NCBI RefSeq assembly: GCF_018131015.1 | Contig: NZ_JAFCJJ010000002.1 | Span: forward strand, 310,001 to 374,000 | Length of the DNA stretch: 64,000 nucleotides | Source of the DNA: Bradyrhizobium diazoefficiens | GTDB taxonomy: Bacteria; Pseudomonadota; Alphaproteobacteria; Rhizobiales; Xanthobacteraceae | Direction of reading: 5' to 3' | Shown here: positions 33,076 through 43,547 of the stretch, piece after piece | How positions within the stretch are numbered: the first letter of the stretch is position 1 | Layout: each line of letters opens with the position of its first letter | The notes under the pieces: generated by a model | Database searches by the model: none | Seen by the model: the letters and a program-made list of their open reading frames with translations, nothing else | What the model was told of the DNA's origin: nothing | Program-made: the position numbers and the translations under genes

Positions 33076-34260
33076 TCAGCGCTTGTTCTTGATCGGAACG
33101 TTCATGTCCTCGATCTTGAGCTCGCGCACCGGCTCGAGGATGGCCCAGGCGACGTTCGGATCGACCTTGACCTTGAAGTGATACATGCTCTGCAGCGCCT
33201 GATGGTCCTCTTTCCGGAACACCATCTTGCCCTTCGGCGTGTCGAACTCCATGCCCTCCATGGCGGTGATGAGCTTCTCAGTGTCGGTCGACTTCGCCTT
33301 GGTGACGGCGGTCACGACCGACATCGCGGCGGCAAAGCCGCCCGCGGTGAAGAAGTCCGGCGGTGCGTTGAAGCGCTTCTGGTGCTCGGCGACGAGCCAG
33401 TCGTTCACCGGGTTCTTCGGGATGTCGTAGTAGTAATAGGTCGCGCCTTCCATGCCCGGCAGGCTCTTGTAGGCGGCGAGCGCGGGCAGGATGTTGCCGC
33501 CGGTGGACAGCTCGATGCCGTAGCGCTTCGGGTCCATGTCCTGCAGCTTGGCCAGCGGATTGCCGGCGCCGGCCCAGATCACCCAGATCACCTTGCGGCC
33601 GGGCTTGTCCTTGAGCGCGTCGAACAGGCGCTGGCCGACCGCGGTGAAGTCGGTGGTGTTGGTCGGAGCGTATTCTTCCGCGGCGAGCGTCGCGCCGGTC
33701 TTGGCCAGCGCCTCCTTGAAGGCGGCGACGCCGTCGCGGCCGAAGGCGTAGTCCTGCGCCAGGGTCGCAACCGTGACGCCCTGCTTGCCGATCGCGACCG
33801 CGTTCGAGATCGCGTCCTGCGAGGAGTTGCGCGCGGTGCGGAAGATGTAGCGATTCCACTTCTCGCCGGTAATCTGGTCCGCAACCGCCGGCTCGACGAT
33901 CAGGATTTTCTTGTTCTCCTCGGCGACCGGGAGAATGGCGAGCGCCGCGGCCGACGAGGTCGTGCCGATCGCGATGTCGGCCTTGTCGTCCTGATAGGCT
34001 TCGGCGAGCGCGGCCTTGGAAAGGTCGGGCTTGCCCTGGTCGTCCTTGGTGATGATGACGATCTTGCGGCCGTCGATCGTCATGGTGCCCTTGGTGGCGT
34101 ATTCAAACCCCATCTGCAGGCCGGTCTCGGTCTGCTTGGCATAGGCCTCGAGCGGGCCGGTCTTGCCGTAGATCAGCGCGACCTTGAGGTCGTCGGCTCG
34201 TACGGAGCTGCTCGCCGCCATGCCGAGCATGGCTGCTGTGAGAATGAGCGATCGACGCAC
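33076..34260 (-). CDS. livK: Branched-chain amino acid ABC transporter substrate-binding protein
   Basis: This 394-residue periplasmic receptor has the type I fold of the LivK family. The signal peptide is (V/M)RRSLILTAAMLGMAASSS with cleavage near VRA-DD. The mature start DDLKVALIYGKTGPLEAYAK and later QDYAFGRDGVAAFKEAL are typical of the family. The GTG at 34260 follows GGGAGG by 7 bases. A longer reading adds residues covering the upstream 12-bp repeats and is rejected. It is the first gene of livKGFHM. The ligand may be branched-chain or aromatic compounds; LivK relatives in Bradyrhizobium bind many substrates. Confidence 0.92.
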   Translation of the reverse strand: MRRSLILTAAMLGMAASSSVRADDLKVALIYGKTGPLEAYAKQTETGLQMGFEYATKGTMTIDGRKIVIITKDDQGKPDLSKAALAEAYQDDKADIAIGTTSSAAALAILPVAEENKKILIVEPAVADQITGEKWNRYIFRTARNSSQDAISNAVAIGKQGVTVATLAQDYAFGRDGVAAFKEALAKTGATLAAEEYAPTNTTDFTAVGQRLFDALKDKPGRKVIWVIWAGAGNPLAKLQDMDPKRYGIELSTGGNILPALAAYKSLPGMEGATYYYYDIPKNPVNDWLVAEHQKRFNAPPDFFTAGGFAAAMSVVTAVTKAKSTDTEKLITAMEGMEFDTPKGKMVFRKEDHQALQSMYHFKVKVDPNVAWAILEPVRELKIEDMNVPIKNKR

Positions 34261-34607
34261 GATGGTTCCTCCCTGAAAAGATTGTCTTGGACATTGTCTT
34301 GGACATTGTCTTGGCCACAGCGATTTGCACAAAGGTGCAAACATTGCAATTCCACCTTCCGGCGGACCTTGCATGAGACGCATGTGACAGTCTCTTGACC
34401 TGCTTGTGCGCGATCGTCGCAGGTCGGCGAGATCTTGCATGAGCCCATGCGCTTCCTCTGGCCGCCCGGAGAGCAAGCTCTGCGCCAGTTGCCGGACTTT
34501 TCGCGCGACTGGCTGAAAATACGGCAGATTGCGCGCGAATGCCAATGGCGAGAGCCGGCTTCGTGGTGTCAGGAATCCGAGACTGCGGACACGCGCCGTC
34601 TCGAAAC
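34261..34607. promoter_or_regulatory. Control region upstream of the liv operon
   Basis: No gene is seen in these 347 bases. They contain three tandem copies of ATTGTCTTGGAC (34281-34316, last copy ending GCC) in the leader and an inverted repeat TTTGCAC-AAAG-GTGCAAA (34324-34341). The inverted repeat is a good candidate activator or repressor site. A sigma-54 activator gene ends at 34608. I could not find a proper GG-N10-GC sigma-54 promoter, nor a convincing -35/-10 pair. Confidence 0.45.
34281..34316. repeat. Three tandem 12-bp repeats in the livK leader
   Basis: The unit ATTGTCTTGGAC occurs at 34281-34292 and 34293-34304, and as ATTGTCTTGGCC at 34305-34316. The array sits just upstream of the livK ribosome binding site. 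Copy-number variation here would change leader length without changing the protein. Confidence 0.9.
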
Positions 34608-36062
<1,455 letters not shown>

Positions 36063-36148
36063 GAGATACCTCAGCAGAGGCCGCCTGTTTAGCACCAAAA
36101 GTGCAGCAATTTCAAAGGGGGATCGGGGCGGTGGGGTCCATCCTCATC

Positions 36149-36280
36149 GTCGTCCTGGACAAGCGAAGCGCAGATCCAGGACCCATTACCCCAGGGCCTA
36201 GTTTGGCGAAGACATTTGGTGACCGGCGTGCGCCACAACGTCGCTTTGGGGTAATGGGTCCTGGCTTTCGCCAGGACGAC
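36149..36280. repeat. Large palindromic dispersed repeat, copy 1
   Basis: The ends are GTCGTCCTGGACAAGCG and CTTTCGCCAGGACGAC. Inside these, GGACCCATTACCCC pairs with GGGGTAATGGGTCC, and the central 50 bases vary between copies. Other copies are at 44739-44877, 49467-49598 and 51384-51516. It lies between a divergent-type gap and a GGDEF-EAL gene end. Confidence 0.85.
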
Positions 36281-36307
36281 ACCGAAGCTTTGGCGCTGCC
36301 GTCGCCC

Positions 36308-38044
36308 TTACCTTCGATACCCGCTCGCCCGGGCATAGCCCTGCCGGTTCGGCTCGGACGGGCGGCTGGCGGAGCTCATGCGGGCTTCGCTGGAGGCGGG
36401 CGTCGCGAGCTTCAGCTCCTCGAGGAAGATCGGCCTCGAGAAGTAATAGCCCTGCGCATAGCGGATCTTGGTGGCGGCCTGGAGGTAGGCGAGCTCCTCG
36501 TAGGATTCGAGGCCTTCGGCGATCACGGTCATGCCGAGCGCCTCGCTCAGGGATTCGATCGCACGCAGGATGCCCTGGCTGCGCGGGCGCTTGTGGATGT
36601 CGGTGATGAAGGAGCGGTCGATCTTGATCTCGTCGGCGGTGATGTCGGCGAGCGCCGACAGCGAGGAATAGCCGATGCCGAAATCGTCGATGGAGATGCC
36701 GACGCCGAGCCGGCGGAACAGCGGCAGGATCTCGGTCTGGAAATGATTCTTGGCGACGAAGGCGTCTTCCGTCACCTCGATCATGAAGCGCCTGGGAAAG
36801 CCGGTATCTTCCAGCGCCTGCGCGAAATTGCGCATGAATTCGGGATTGCCGGCCTGCTTGGCGGCGACGTTGATGCTGATGCTCGCTTCCGCGCCGAAGG
36901 TGTCGTTGATCAGGTCGATCGATTTCACGATCTCGGCGAGCACCAGATGGGTAAGCTCGTCGATCAGCCCGAGCTCGACGGCGAGATTGATGAACGAGCC
37001 CGGCGCCTGGATCACGCCCTCGTCGTCGCGCAGGCGCACCAGCGCCTCGATGCCCTTCACGGCCTGGGTGCGGATGTCGACCTTGGACTGGAAGGCGCAG
37101 CAGAAGCGCTTCTCCAGGATGGCCTGCCGCAGCGACTGCTCGATCTTCATCCGCGCGAGCGCCTCGCGCTCCATGCTGGAATCGAAGAAGGTCGCCGCCC
37201 CCTTGCCATCGTTCTTGATGCGGTACATCGCGATGTCGGCGTTCTGGCGCAGCGTCTCGAAATTGCGGCCGTGGTCCGGATAGAGGCTGATGCCGACGGA
37301 GGTGGAGGCGAAGACCTCCGAGCTGTCGATGAAGAACGGGGCCGTCAGCCGCTGCAGCGTCGATTGCATGAACTCGGCGACTTCCTCCTGGCTCTGGATC
37401 GGCGACAGCAGCAGCAGGAACTCGTCGCCGGAGATTCGCGACAGCATGTCGGAATCGCGCAAATCGCGGCCGAGCCGCTTCGACAGCTCGACCAGCAGCG
37501 CATCGCCGACGGCGTGGCCGTAATAGTCGTTGATGTGCTTGAAATTGTCGACGTCGAGGAAGGCGAGCGCGAAACGCTCGCCCCTGTTGTCGCGCGCCAG
37601 CAGACTGTTGGCGCGATGCTCGATCACGCGCCGCGAGGGCAGCCCGGTCAGCTCGTCGAAATAGGCCGAGCGAAACAGCTGGTCCTCGAAATTCTTCTGC
37701 TCCGTGATGTCGGAAGAGGCCGAGATCAGGAGGTCGCGGCCGGCGAGACGGACCGGACGGTGGGTGGTGAGCAGCACCTGGCGCGCGGCGCCGTCATGGA
37801 GCGCTTCCTCGATGACCACGGCCTGGCCGGCCTGCAGCGCCTGCCGGCCGGCTTCCTTGCGCTGCGCCAGATCGGGCGGAGGCCGGCGGCCGTCCATGCC
37901 GAGCTGGTTCAGTGCGGTATCGTTAACGAGGAGAAGCTCGCCATGGGCGTCCTGCACGGTCAGTCCGGCCGGCAGCAATTTAACGATTTCCTTGAGAAAT
38001 CCGAACTCGGCCTCTGTCGCGCTGAAATGCTTGTTATCGCTCAT
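36308..38044 (-). CDS. PAS-GGDEF-EAL protein, soluble
   Basis: This 578-residue cyclic-di-GMP protein has no membrane segment. A PAS domain (residues about 10-125: LLPAGLTVQDAHGELLLVNDTAL) leads into a GGDEF domain whose signature reads RISGDEFLLLL. The first Gly is Ser, which still occurs in some active cyclases. The EAL domain contains KGIEALVRLRDDEG, NVAAKQAGNPEF and DDFGIGYSSLSALADI, consistent with an active phosphodiesterase. The start at 38044 gives the natural MSDNKHFSATEAEF N terminus. The protein is probably a PDE with a regulatory or weak GGDEF domain. It is a single gene. Confidence 0.91.
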   Translation of the reverse strand: MSDNKHFSATEAEFGFLKEIVKLLPAGLTVQDAHGELLLVNDTALNQLGMDGRRPPPDLAQRKEAGRQALQAGQAVVIEEALHDGAARQVLLTTHRPVRLAGRDLLISASSDITEQKNFEDQLFRSAYFDELTGLPSRRVIEHRANSLLARDNRGERFALAFLDVDNFKHINDYYGHAVGDALLVELSKRLGRDLRDSDMLSRISGDEFLLLLSPIQSQEEVAEFMQSTLQRLTAPFFIDSSEVFASTSVGISLYPDHGRNFETLRQNADIAMYRIKNDGKGAATFFDSSMEREALARMKIEQSLRQAILEKRFCCAFQSKVDIRTQAVKGIEALVRLRDDEGVIQAPGSFINLAVELGLIDELTHLVLAEIVKSIDLINDTFGAEASISINVAAKQAGNPEFMRNFAQALEDTGFPRRFMIEVTEDAFVAKNHFQTEILPLFRRLGVGISIDDFGIGYSSLSALADITADEIKIDRSFITDIHKRPRSQGILRAIESLSEALGMTVIAEGLESYEELAYLQAATKIRYAQGYYFSRPIFLEELKLATPASSEARMSSASRPSEPNRQGYARASGYRR

Positions 38045-38256
38045 GGACGTCAGGAATCTGCTGGTTCGGCGCGCTTGCAATGCGTGCGATCTTGCAGAAT
38101 TCCCTCTTAGGTTTGGTTAAGGGCTCCGCAGAAATACGAGGGTGTTTCGCAAGAAACTCGCGGCGCAGCACGGCGCGGCCCATCGTCATTAACAGAACGT
38201 CAATGCGGTCTGCGAAAGCGCAGGCGGTGCGCGATCCGCTTTCGTTCGCCTTGAAA

Positions 38257-39222
38257 CTATTCGTTGCGCGGGACGCGGCACTGCATGATGCAGTGCAGAC
38301 CGGTCTTGAGATAGGTGAGCTCGGTCTTGCCGTCGAAGGCGAACAGCGCCGACTTCAGCAGCTTGGTGCCGAAGCCGGGCTCGGCCACCGCGTCGATGCT
38401 CGGACCCTCGGTCTCGTCCCAGGTCACGGTCAGGCGGTCGTCGCTCAGGGTCCACGACACCTGCAAGAGGCCGCGCGGCGCGGAGAAGGCGCCATACTTG
38501 CCCGCATTGGTCGCGAGCTCGTGAAACATCAGCGACAGCGTGACCGCGAGCTTCGGCGGCAAATGCAGCCGGTCGCCATTGAGGGTGAAGCGGACATGAC
38601 CGTAGGGGCCGAGCTCCGAGATCAGGAGATCGCGGATGTCGCAGCCGGCCTTGTCGACCCGCGAGATCAGATCGTCGGTCGCGGCCAGCGACCGCAGCCG
38701 CGGATCGATCCTGGCCCAGACCTGCGGCTCGTCGTGCAGCACCTGGTGCAGCACCGCATGCACGGTCGACAGCTTGTTCTTGAGCCGGTGCTGGAGCTCG
38801 TCGATCAGGAGCTTGCGGTAATCCTCTTCCTCGGTCAGGCGCCGCGCGATCCGGCGCTGCTCTGCCAGCATCGTGCGATAATGCTCGACGCCCCAGATGG
38901 TGATCGCGGAGACGACCCAATAGAGCCCGAGCAGGACGAACCGGGAGCGGTCGGCGAAGGCGTCGCCGAAATTCAGGACGACGCCGAGCAGGCCGCCCGC
39001 CAGCGCCGTGACGACACCGATCCGCAAGCCGCCGAAGGCGGCGGCAAACAGCACGGCCGGGAAATACGGCGTGAAGTAGATGTCGGGCCGCACATGCGCG
39101 AGGCCCCAGCGCGCCAGGGTCGCGACCAGCAGGCAGGCCGCGGCGAACGCAATGCCGAGCCCCGGCGATGGCGGCGCCAGGCCCTGCCAGCCCTTGCGGA
39201 ATTCATCGATCAGCTTTGCCAT
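38257..39222 (-). CDS. HWE-family sensor histidine kinase with membrane region
   Basis: This 321-residue kinase has an N-terminal membrane part of four hydrophobic segments (LGIAFAAACLLVATLAR through FVLLGLYWVVSAITIW, residues about 20-125). The H-box is LIDELQHRLKNKLSTV, the N-box FHELATNAGKYGAFS, and the TWDETEGP segment is the W-x-E motif that names the HWE class. The ATG at 39222 was chosen because GGGCAGGGC precedes it; upstream starts lack a ribosome binding site. No response regulator is adjacent. HWE kinases often feed PhyR and the EcfG stress response in alphaproteobacteria, but that link is inference here. Confidence 0.88.
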   Translation of the reverse strand: MAKLIDEFRKGWQGLAPPSPGLGIAFAAACLLVATLARWGLAHVRPDIYFTPYFPAVLFAAAFGGLRIGVVTALAGGLLGVVLNFGDAFADRSRFVLLGLYWVVSAITIWGVEHYRTMLAEQRRIARRLTEEEDYRKLLIDELQHRLKNKLSTVHAVLHQVLHDEPQVWARIDPRLRSLAATDDLISRVDKAGCDIRDLLISELGPYGHVRFTLNGDRLHLPPKLAVTLSLMFHELATNAGKYGAFSAPRGLLQVSWTLSDDRLTVTWDETEGPSIDAVAEPGFGTKLLKSALFAFDGKTELTYLKTGLHCIMQCRVPRNE

Positions 39223-39401
39223 GCCCTGCCCGGCCGCGATGCGCATTCGAAAATCGAGCGGCAGACGGGAATGTAACGCATGCTGCCCCCACAAGCGCAA
39301 CTTGCCATGTTAAGAGCCGGCAAGGATAGTGATCCTTGCGGCAATGGCAGTGGCCGGTTGTTCGCGCTTTTCATCAAATCGTACGGAAACAGGAACATTC
39401 A

Positions 39402-40241
39402 ATGGGCAGGCTGGATGGCAAGGTCGCGGTGATCACGGGAGCGACGAGCGGGATCGGACTGCGGACCGCGGAAGTCTTCGTTGCCGAAGGTGCCAAAATT
39501 GTGATTGCGGGCCGGCGCATTCCGGAGGGCGAGGCGCTGGCGAAGCGGCTTGGCCCGGCCTGCGTCTTCCGCCAGACCGACGTCACGGTCGAAGCGCAGA
39601 TGCAGGCGCTGATCGCGCTCGCGGTCGAGAAATTCGGCAGGATCGACTGCCTCTTCAACAATGCCGGCGGCCCGGCCCAGACCGGCGGCATCGAGGGCCT
39701 CGAGGTCGAGCGCTTCGACGCCGCGATGGCGACGCTGGTCCGCAGCGTCATGCTCGGCATGAAGCACGCCGCGCCCCACATGAAGAAGCAGGGCTCCGGC
39801 AGCATCATCAACAATGGCAGCATCGCCGGCCGCCTCGCCGGCTTCTCGTCGTCACTGGTCTACGGTGCGGCCAAGGCGGCGGTGATCCATCTCACCAAAT
39901 GCGTGGCCATGGAACTCGGCGAATCCAACGTTCGCGTCAACTCGATCTCGCCCGGCGCGATCGCGACCGGCATTTTTGGTAAGGCGCTGGGGCTTTCGAC
40001 CGATGCCGCGGAGCAGACGCCTGCCATGTTGCGTGACGTCTACAAGACCGCTCAGCCGATCCCGCGCGCCGGCCTGCCCGACGACATCGCCTACGCTGCG
40101 GTGTTCCTTGCAAGCGACGAGTCGAGCTTCGTCAACGGACATGATTTCGTCGTTGACGGCGCCGTCACCGGCGGTCGCAACTGGACCCAGCAGCAGCAAG
40201 GCCTGACGGCGCTGCGCAAGGCGTTCGACGGCGGGGCGTAG
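39402..40241 (+). CDS. Short-chain dehydrogenase/reductase
   Basis: This 279-residue classical SDR uses NAD(P)(H). The cofactor motif is TGATSGIGLRTAEVF (TGxxxGIG, residues 13-20) and the structural NNAG follows. The catalytic Ser is in NNGSIAGR and the Tyr-x3-Lys in VYGAAKAAV near residue 157. Arg in IAGRRIPEG suggests possible NADP use. The ATG at 39402 has AGGA upstream. The C-terminal FVNGHDFVVDGAVTGG is standard. The substrate is unknown. A repeat and the convergent P450 gene follow it. Confidence 0.93.
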   Translation: MGRLDGKVAVITGATSGIGLRTAEVFVAEGAKIVIAGRRIPEGEALAKRLGPACVFRQTDVTVEAQMQALIALAVEKFGRIDCLFNNAGGPAQTGGIEGLEVERFDAAMATLVRSVMLGMKHAAPHMKKQGSGSIINNGSIAGRLAGFSSSLVYGAAKAAVIHLTKCVAMELGESNVRVNSISPGAIATGIFGKALGLSTDAAEQTPAMLRDVYKTAQPIPRAGLPDDIAYAAVFLASDESSFVNGHDFVVDGAVTGGRNWTQQQQGLTALRKAFDGGA

Positions 40242-40243
40242 CT

Positions 40244-40362
40244 CTCGTGCCCCGGACGCAGCGCAGCGCTCTTCAGCGGTGCGCTGCAGAGCCGGGGTCC
40301 ATCCCTCAGGAGTCTCAAAGATTCTGGGTCCCGGCTCGCGCTTCGCGCGTCCGGGACACGAG
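40244..40362. repeat. Palindromic dispersed repeat (CTCGTG...CACGAG family)
   Basis: The stretch begins CTCGTGCCCCGGACGC and ends GCGTCCGGGACACGAG, making long imperfect arms around GCGCTGCAGAGCCGGGGTCC and GGGTCCCGGCTC units. It lies between the convergent SDR and P450 genes and may double as a terminator. Confidence 0.7.
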
Positions 40363-40367
40363 AGTGG

Positions 40368-41744
40368 CTACACCGCCTTCACCACCACCCGCAACCCATC
40401 GCGCGGCTTCGGGATCGGCCACATCTGCCAGTCCGGCTTGTAGCCGGGCTCCAGCGAGACCTCGACATTCTGCAAAAAGTGCCGGGCGAAGCACTTGGCC
40501 TGCATGTAGGCGAAGTGCAGGCCGAGGCACATATGCGCGCCGCCGCCGAACGGCACCCAGGCGAAGCGGTGGCGGTTGCGCTGCGCCTCCTCGGTGAAGC
40601 GAAGCGGATCGAAGCGGTCAGGCTCCGGCCAGATGTCCTTCATGTGGTGCGTGTAGAGCGGATTGACGCCGACCGACGTGCCGGCGGGAATGGCGTAGTC
40701 CCGGAATGTGAAGTCGCGTACCGCGCGGCGTGGCATCGACGGCACCGGCGGCTTGATCCGCAAAGCCTCCTTGAACGCCATTTCCGTCAGCGGCATCTTC
40801 TCGAGATCGTCAAAACTCGTCGGCGCGTCGGACGCAAGGCCGAGCGCAAGGACCTCCTCGCGCAGTTTCTGCTGCCAGTCGGGATGCGCCGCCAGCTCGC
40901 CGATGAAGGAGGTCAGCGACGAGGTCAGCGTGTCGTGCGCGGCCATCATCAGGAAGCTCATGTGATCGATGATGTCCTGCTCGGAGAGCAGCGCGCCGTC
41001 CTCGTGGGTGGCGCGGCAGAGCTGCGAGAACAGATCGTCACCGCCGTGATTGCCGCGTCGCAGCGGAATCTGCTGCCTGAAATAGGCGATGATGCGCTTG
41101 CGGCCCTTCACACCGGCCGCCATCTGCGTCCACGGCAGCGGCCGGCGGATCGGGGCGACGGCCGCGGCCACCATGTCGACGAAGGCGCGGTTGATCTCGT
41201 CAACCTCCGGCCCGATGTCGGCGCCGAGGAACGACGTCGCGGCGAGGTCGAGCGTGAGCTGCTTCATCTCGGGATAGAGCAGCATTGCGCCGGGCCTGGC
41301 CTTCCATGTCCGCACGCGCGCCGCGATGCCCTTGTCGAGCTCGGCGAGGTAGGACTTCATCGGCCCCGACTTGAAGGCGATCGACAGCGTCTTGCGATGC
41401 AGGCGGTGCTCGTCGAAATCGAGCAGCATCAGGCCGCGCGGAAACAGCCGTCCGAGCACGGGATTCCAGCCGTGCTCGGACGAGAACTGCTTCTGCTGGT
41501 CGAACATCACGAGCTCGTTGGCCTCGGGCCCCAGCAACACCACGCTGGTCTCGCCGAAGACATGGGTGCGATAGACCGGGCCGTATTTGCGCCCGTTCGC
41601 CTCGATGTGGCCCTTGGGATCGGCCAGCACCTGGAGCGTCTTGCCGATGATCGGCCAGCCCTCATCGCCCGGAATGTGCGTCAACTGGTTGCGCCTCGGT
41701 GGCGTGAAGGGGGCCTTGGGCGAGGCCCCGCCGTGCATCGACAT
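40368..41744 (-). CDS. Cytochrome P450
   Basis: This 458-residue haem monooxygenase has the I-helix AAHDTLTSSL (near residue 267), the ExxR motif FKEALRIKPP, and the haem loop FGGGAHMCLGLHFA with cysteine ligand near residue 400. There is no N-terminal membrane anchor, as is usual for bacterial P450s. The proline-rich region GDEGWPIIGKTLQVL precedes the core. No ferredoxin or reductase gene is adjacent, so electron partners must come from elsewhere. The substrate is unknown; the sequence style is like CYP families acting on fatty acids or terpenoids. The start is ATG 41744. Confidence 0.93.
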   Translation of the reverse strand: MSMHGGASPKAPFTPPRRNQLTHIPGDEGWPIIGKTLQVLADPKGHIEANGRKYGPVYRTHVFGETSVVLLGPEANELVMFDQQKQFSSEHGWNPVLGRLFPRGLMLLDFDEHRLHRKTLSIAFKSGPMKSYLAELDKGIAARVRTWKARPGAMLLYPEMKQLTLDLAATSFLGADIGPEVDEINRAFVDMVAAAVAPIRRPLPWTQMAAGVKGRKRIIAYFRQQIPLRRGNHGGDDLFSQLCRATHEDGALLSEQDIIDHMSFLMMAAHDTLTSSLTSFIGELAAHPDWQQKLREEVLALGLASDAPTSFDDLEKMPLTEMAFKEALRIKPPVPSMPRRAVRDFTFRDYAIPAGTSVGVNPLYTHHMKDIWPEPDRFDPLRFTEEAQRNRHRFAWVPFGGGAHMCLGLHFAYMQAKCFARHFLQNVEVSLEPGYKPDWQMWPIPKPRDGLRVVVKAV

Positions 41745-41829
41745 GCTGCTGGCTCCGGTCTGGTTGGCGGCAGCATAACACGGTCCGGCCCGAACGGGGG
41801 CGCTGCCGAGCCGCCGCGCGTTGGCTGTA

Positions 41830-43071
41830 TCAGCCCTGCTGCTTCGCCGCCGCCTTCTGCAGGTCCGGCGCGTTGACGGCCGGAATGGCGACGCGGCCGG
41901 GGCCGGTCACCTTCAGGGCCTCGGCGGCCTTCTCGTTCTCCATGATCTTGGCCATCACGGCCTGGCCCGCGCGCTCGAAGATCGCGCGGTTCTCGATCAC
42001 GAATTTTTGCGACCGGCGCAGGCCGTCGATGTAGCCGTTGATCTCCGGCACGACATAGCGCGCGACCATGTCCCAGCTCCGGCGGGTGTTTTCCGGGTTG
42101 GCCCAGTCGTGCACGAAGCCGATGATGGCGCCGACGCCGCCGGACACCTGCATCACGTTCTTGATGGTTTTGACGAGATCGTCGGGCGTGCCGATGGTGG
42201 AGGCGGCGCCCTCGACGAAGGCGGTCTTGTCCACGGCCTCGTCGGGCGAGGAGAATGCGGTGAGGCCCGGCCGTTGCAGCGTGCCGACATTATATTCGTT
42301 ATGCCAGCGCATCAGCCCGGCGCCGGCCTCGCGGCGGGCCTGCTCGCGGGTCTCGGCGATATGGAAGGTCAGCAGCACGCGCCAGTCGGCCCGGCTCACC
42401 TTGGTGCCGTGCTTCCTGGCGGCATCCTCGGCGAACTGCCATTGCTGCTGCAGCGACATCAGCCCCTGCGTCGTCATCGAGCCCAGCGAGATGATGCCGA
42501 TGCCGTACTTGCCGGCGAGCGTCATGCCGGAAGGCGAGATCTGCGAGGCCACCACGAACGGCATCTCCTCCTGCAGCGGCAGGATCTGCAGCGCGGCGTC
42601 GTTCATGGTGAACCAGTCGCTCTTCGCCGTGACGCGCTCGCCGTTGAAGAGGCGGCGGATCACGGCGATCGCCTCGTCCTGGCGGTCGCGCTGGGTCATC
42701 GGGTCGATGCCGAGCGTATGCGCATCCGAGGCAAGCGCGCCGGGACCGGAGCCGAAGATGGCGCGGCCGCCGGTCATGTGGTCGAGCTGCACCATGCGCT
42801 GGGCCACGTTGAAGGGATGGTGATAGGGCAGCGACACCACGCCGGTGCCGAGCTTGATGCGCTTGGTGCGCTCGCCGGCCGCGGCCAGAAACATCTCGGG
42901 CGAGGCGATCATCTCCCATCCGGAGGAATGATGCTCGCCGCACCAGAATTCATCATAACCGAGCGCGTCGAGCTGCTCGACGAGGTCGAGATCGCGCCGG
43001 AACTGGAGCATCGGATGCTCCCCGATCGGGTGATGCGGGGCAAGGAAGGCTCCGAACTTCAGGCGCGCCAT
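41830..43071 (-). CDS. Luciferase-like (LLM class) flavin-dependent monooxygenase
   Basis: This 413-residue protein has the bacterial luciferase TIM-barrel fold. Motifs are KFGAFLAPHHPIGEHPMLQFRR at the start, GYDEFWCGEHHSSGWEMI, GTGVVSLPYHHPFNVAQRM and GRAIFGSGPGALASDA. Such enzymes use FMNH2 from a separate reductase and molecular oxygen. The organisation resembles alkanal monooxygenase or nitrilotriacetate-type branches; the substrate is unknown. It lies 85 bases upstream of the P450 on the same strand, so the two oxygenases may form one unit. Confidence 0.9.
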   Translation of the reverse strand: MARLKFGAFLAPHHPIGEHPMLQFRRDLDLVEQLDALGYDEFWCGEHHSSGWEMIASPEMFLAAAGERTKRIKLGTGVVSLPYHHPFNVAQRMVQLDHMTGGRAIFGSGPGALASDAHTLGIDPMTQRDRQDEAIAVIRRLFNGERVTAKSDWFTMNDAALQILPLQEEMPFVVASQISPSGMTLAGKYGIGIISLGSMTTQGLMSLQQQWQFAEDAARKHGTKVSRADWRVLLTFHIAETREQARREAGAGLMRWHNEYNVGTLQRPGLTAFSSPDEAVDKTAFVEGAASTIGTPDDLVKTIKNVMQVSGGVGAIIGFVHDWANPENTRRSWDMVARYVVPEINGYIDGLRRSQKFVIENRAIFERAGQAVMAKIMENEKAAEALKVTGPGRVAIPAVNAPDLQKAAAKQQG

Positions 43072-43547
43072 GGCGTTCTCTCCGGCTCATTTTCTGTTTG
43101 TTGGCGACGTCAAAGCTACGTGCTGAGAGATGCGAACGCAATCGGAGCGATGTCCCGTGCCGCGGAATGCCGTGTCGTGGTTTTCGCGCGCGCACTTTCG
43201 TCGCGGTGCGCGGCGTCATGGTCGGCATCATCGTGTGGGAACGAAATGCGGCCGGAGCGGGCACAATCGGCAAAGGTAATTTCTTCGCGATTCGAAGTGT
43301 TCCAGTTATCGCGCTGGATTTCTTGTCGCGCTCGTGCTGTTCGCGCATTCGTCATGGATCCGCGCCGCGTTTTTGGGCGTGCATGCGTCGCGCGGTTGCA
43401 CGGAGTCGCGGCACCCGTCGCAATACCCCCGGATTTCTGCGGGATTTCCCCGGTTTTGGGGCGATTGACAGCCGCGGCCTTTTTATTTTGCAATGCAGCA
43501 ACTATTTGGTTTGGATGAACGTTGAACGCCGCTTGCCAGGAGCTGCC
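43072..43547. other. 476-bp divergent intergenic region
   Basis: It separates the divergent monooxygenase and esterase genes and should hold both promoters. TTGACA at 43465-43470 is a -35-like hexamer pointing to the esterase, but no good -10 follows at 16-18 bases. An AT-rich stretch lies at 43480-43515. I see no gene, repeat family or RNA structure. Confidence 0.4.

Noticed and set aside
34281-34316. CRISPR-like array of 12-bp repeats
   Set aside because: The units are contiguous with no spacers and are only three, so this is a simple tandem repeat. No cas genes are present.
34261-34607. A sigma-54 (-24/-12) promoter for livK
   Set aside because: The best GG...GC pairs have 11 or 13 bases between them instead of 10 and poor flanks.
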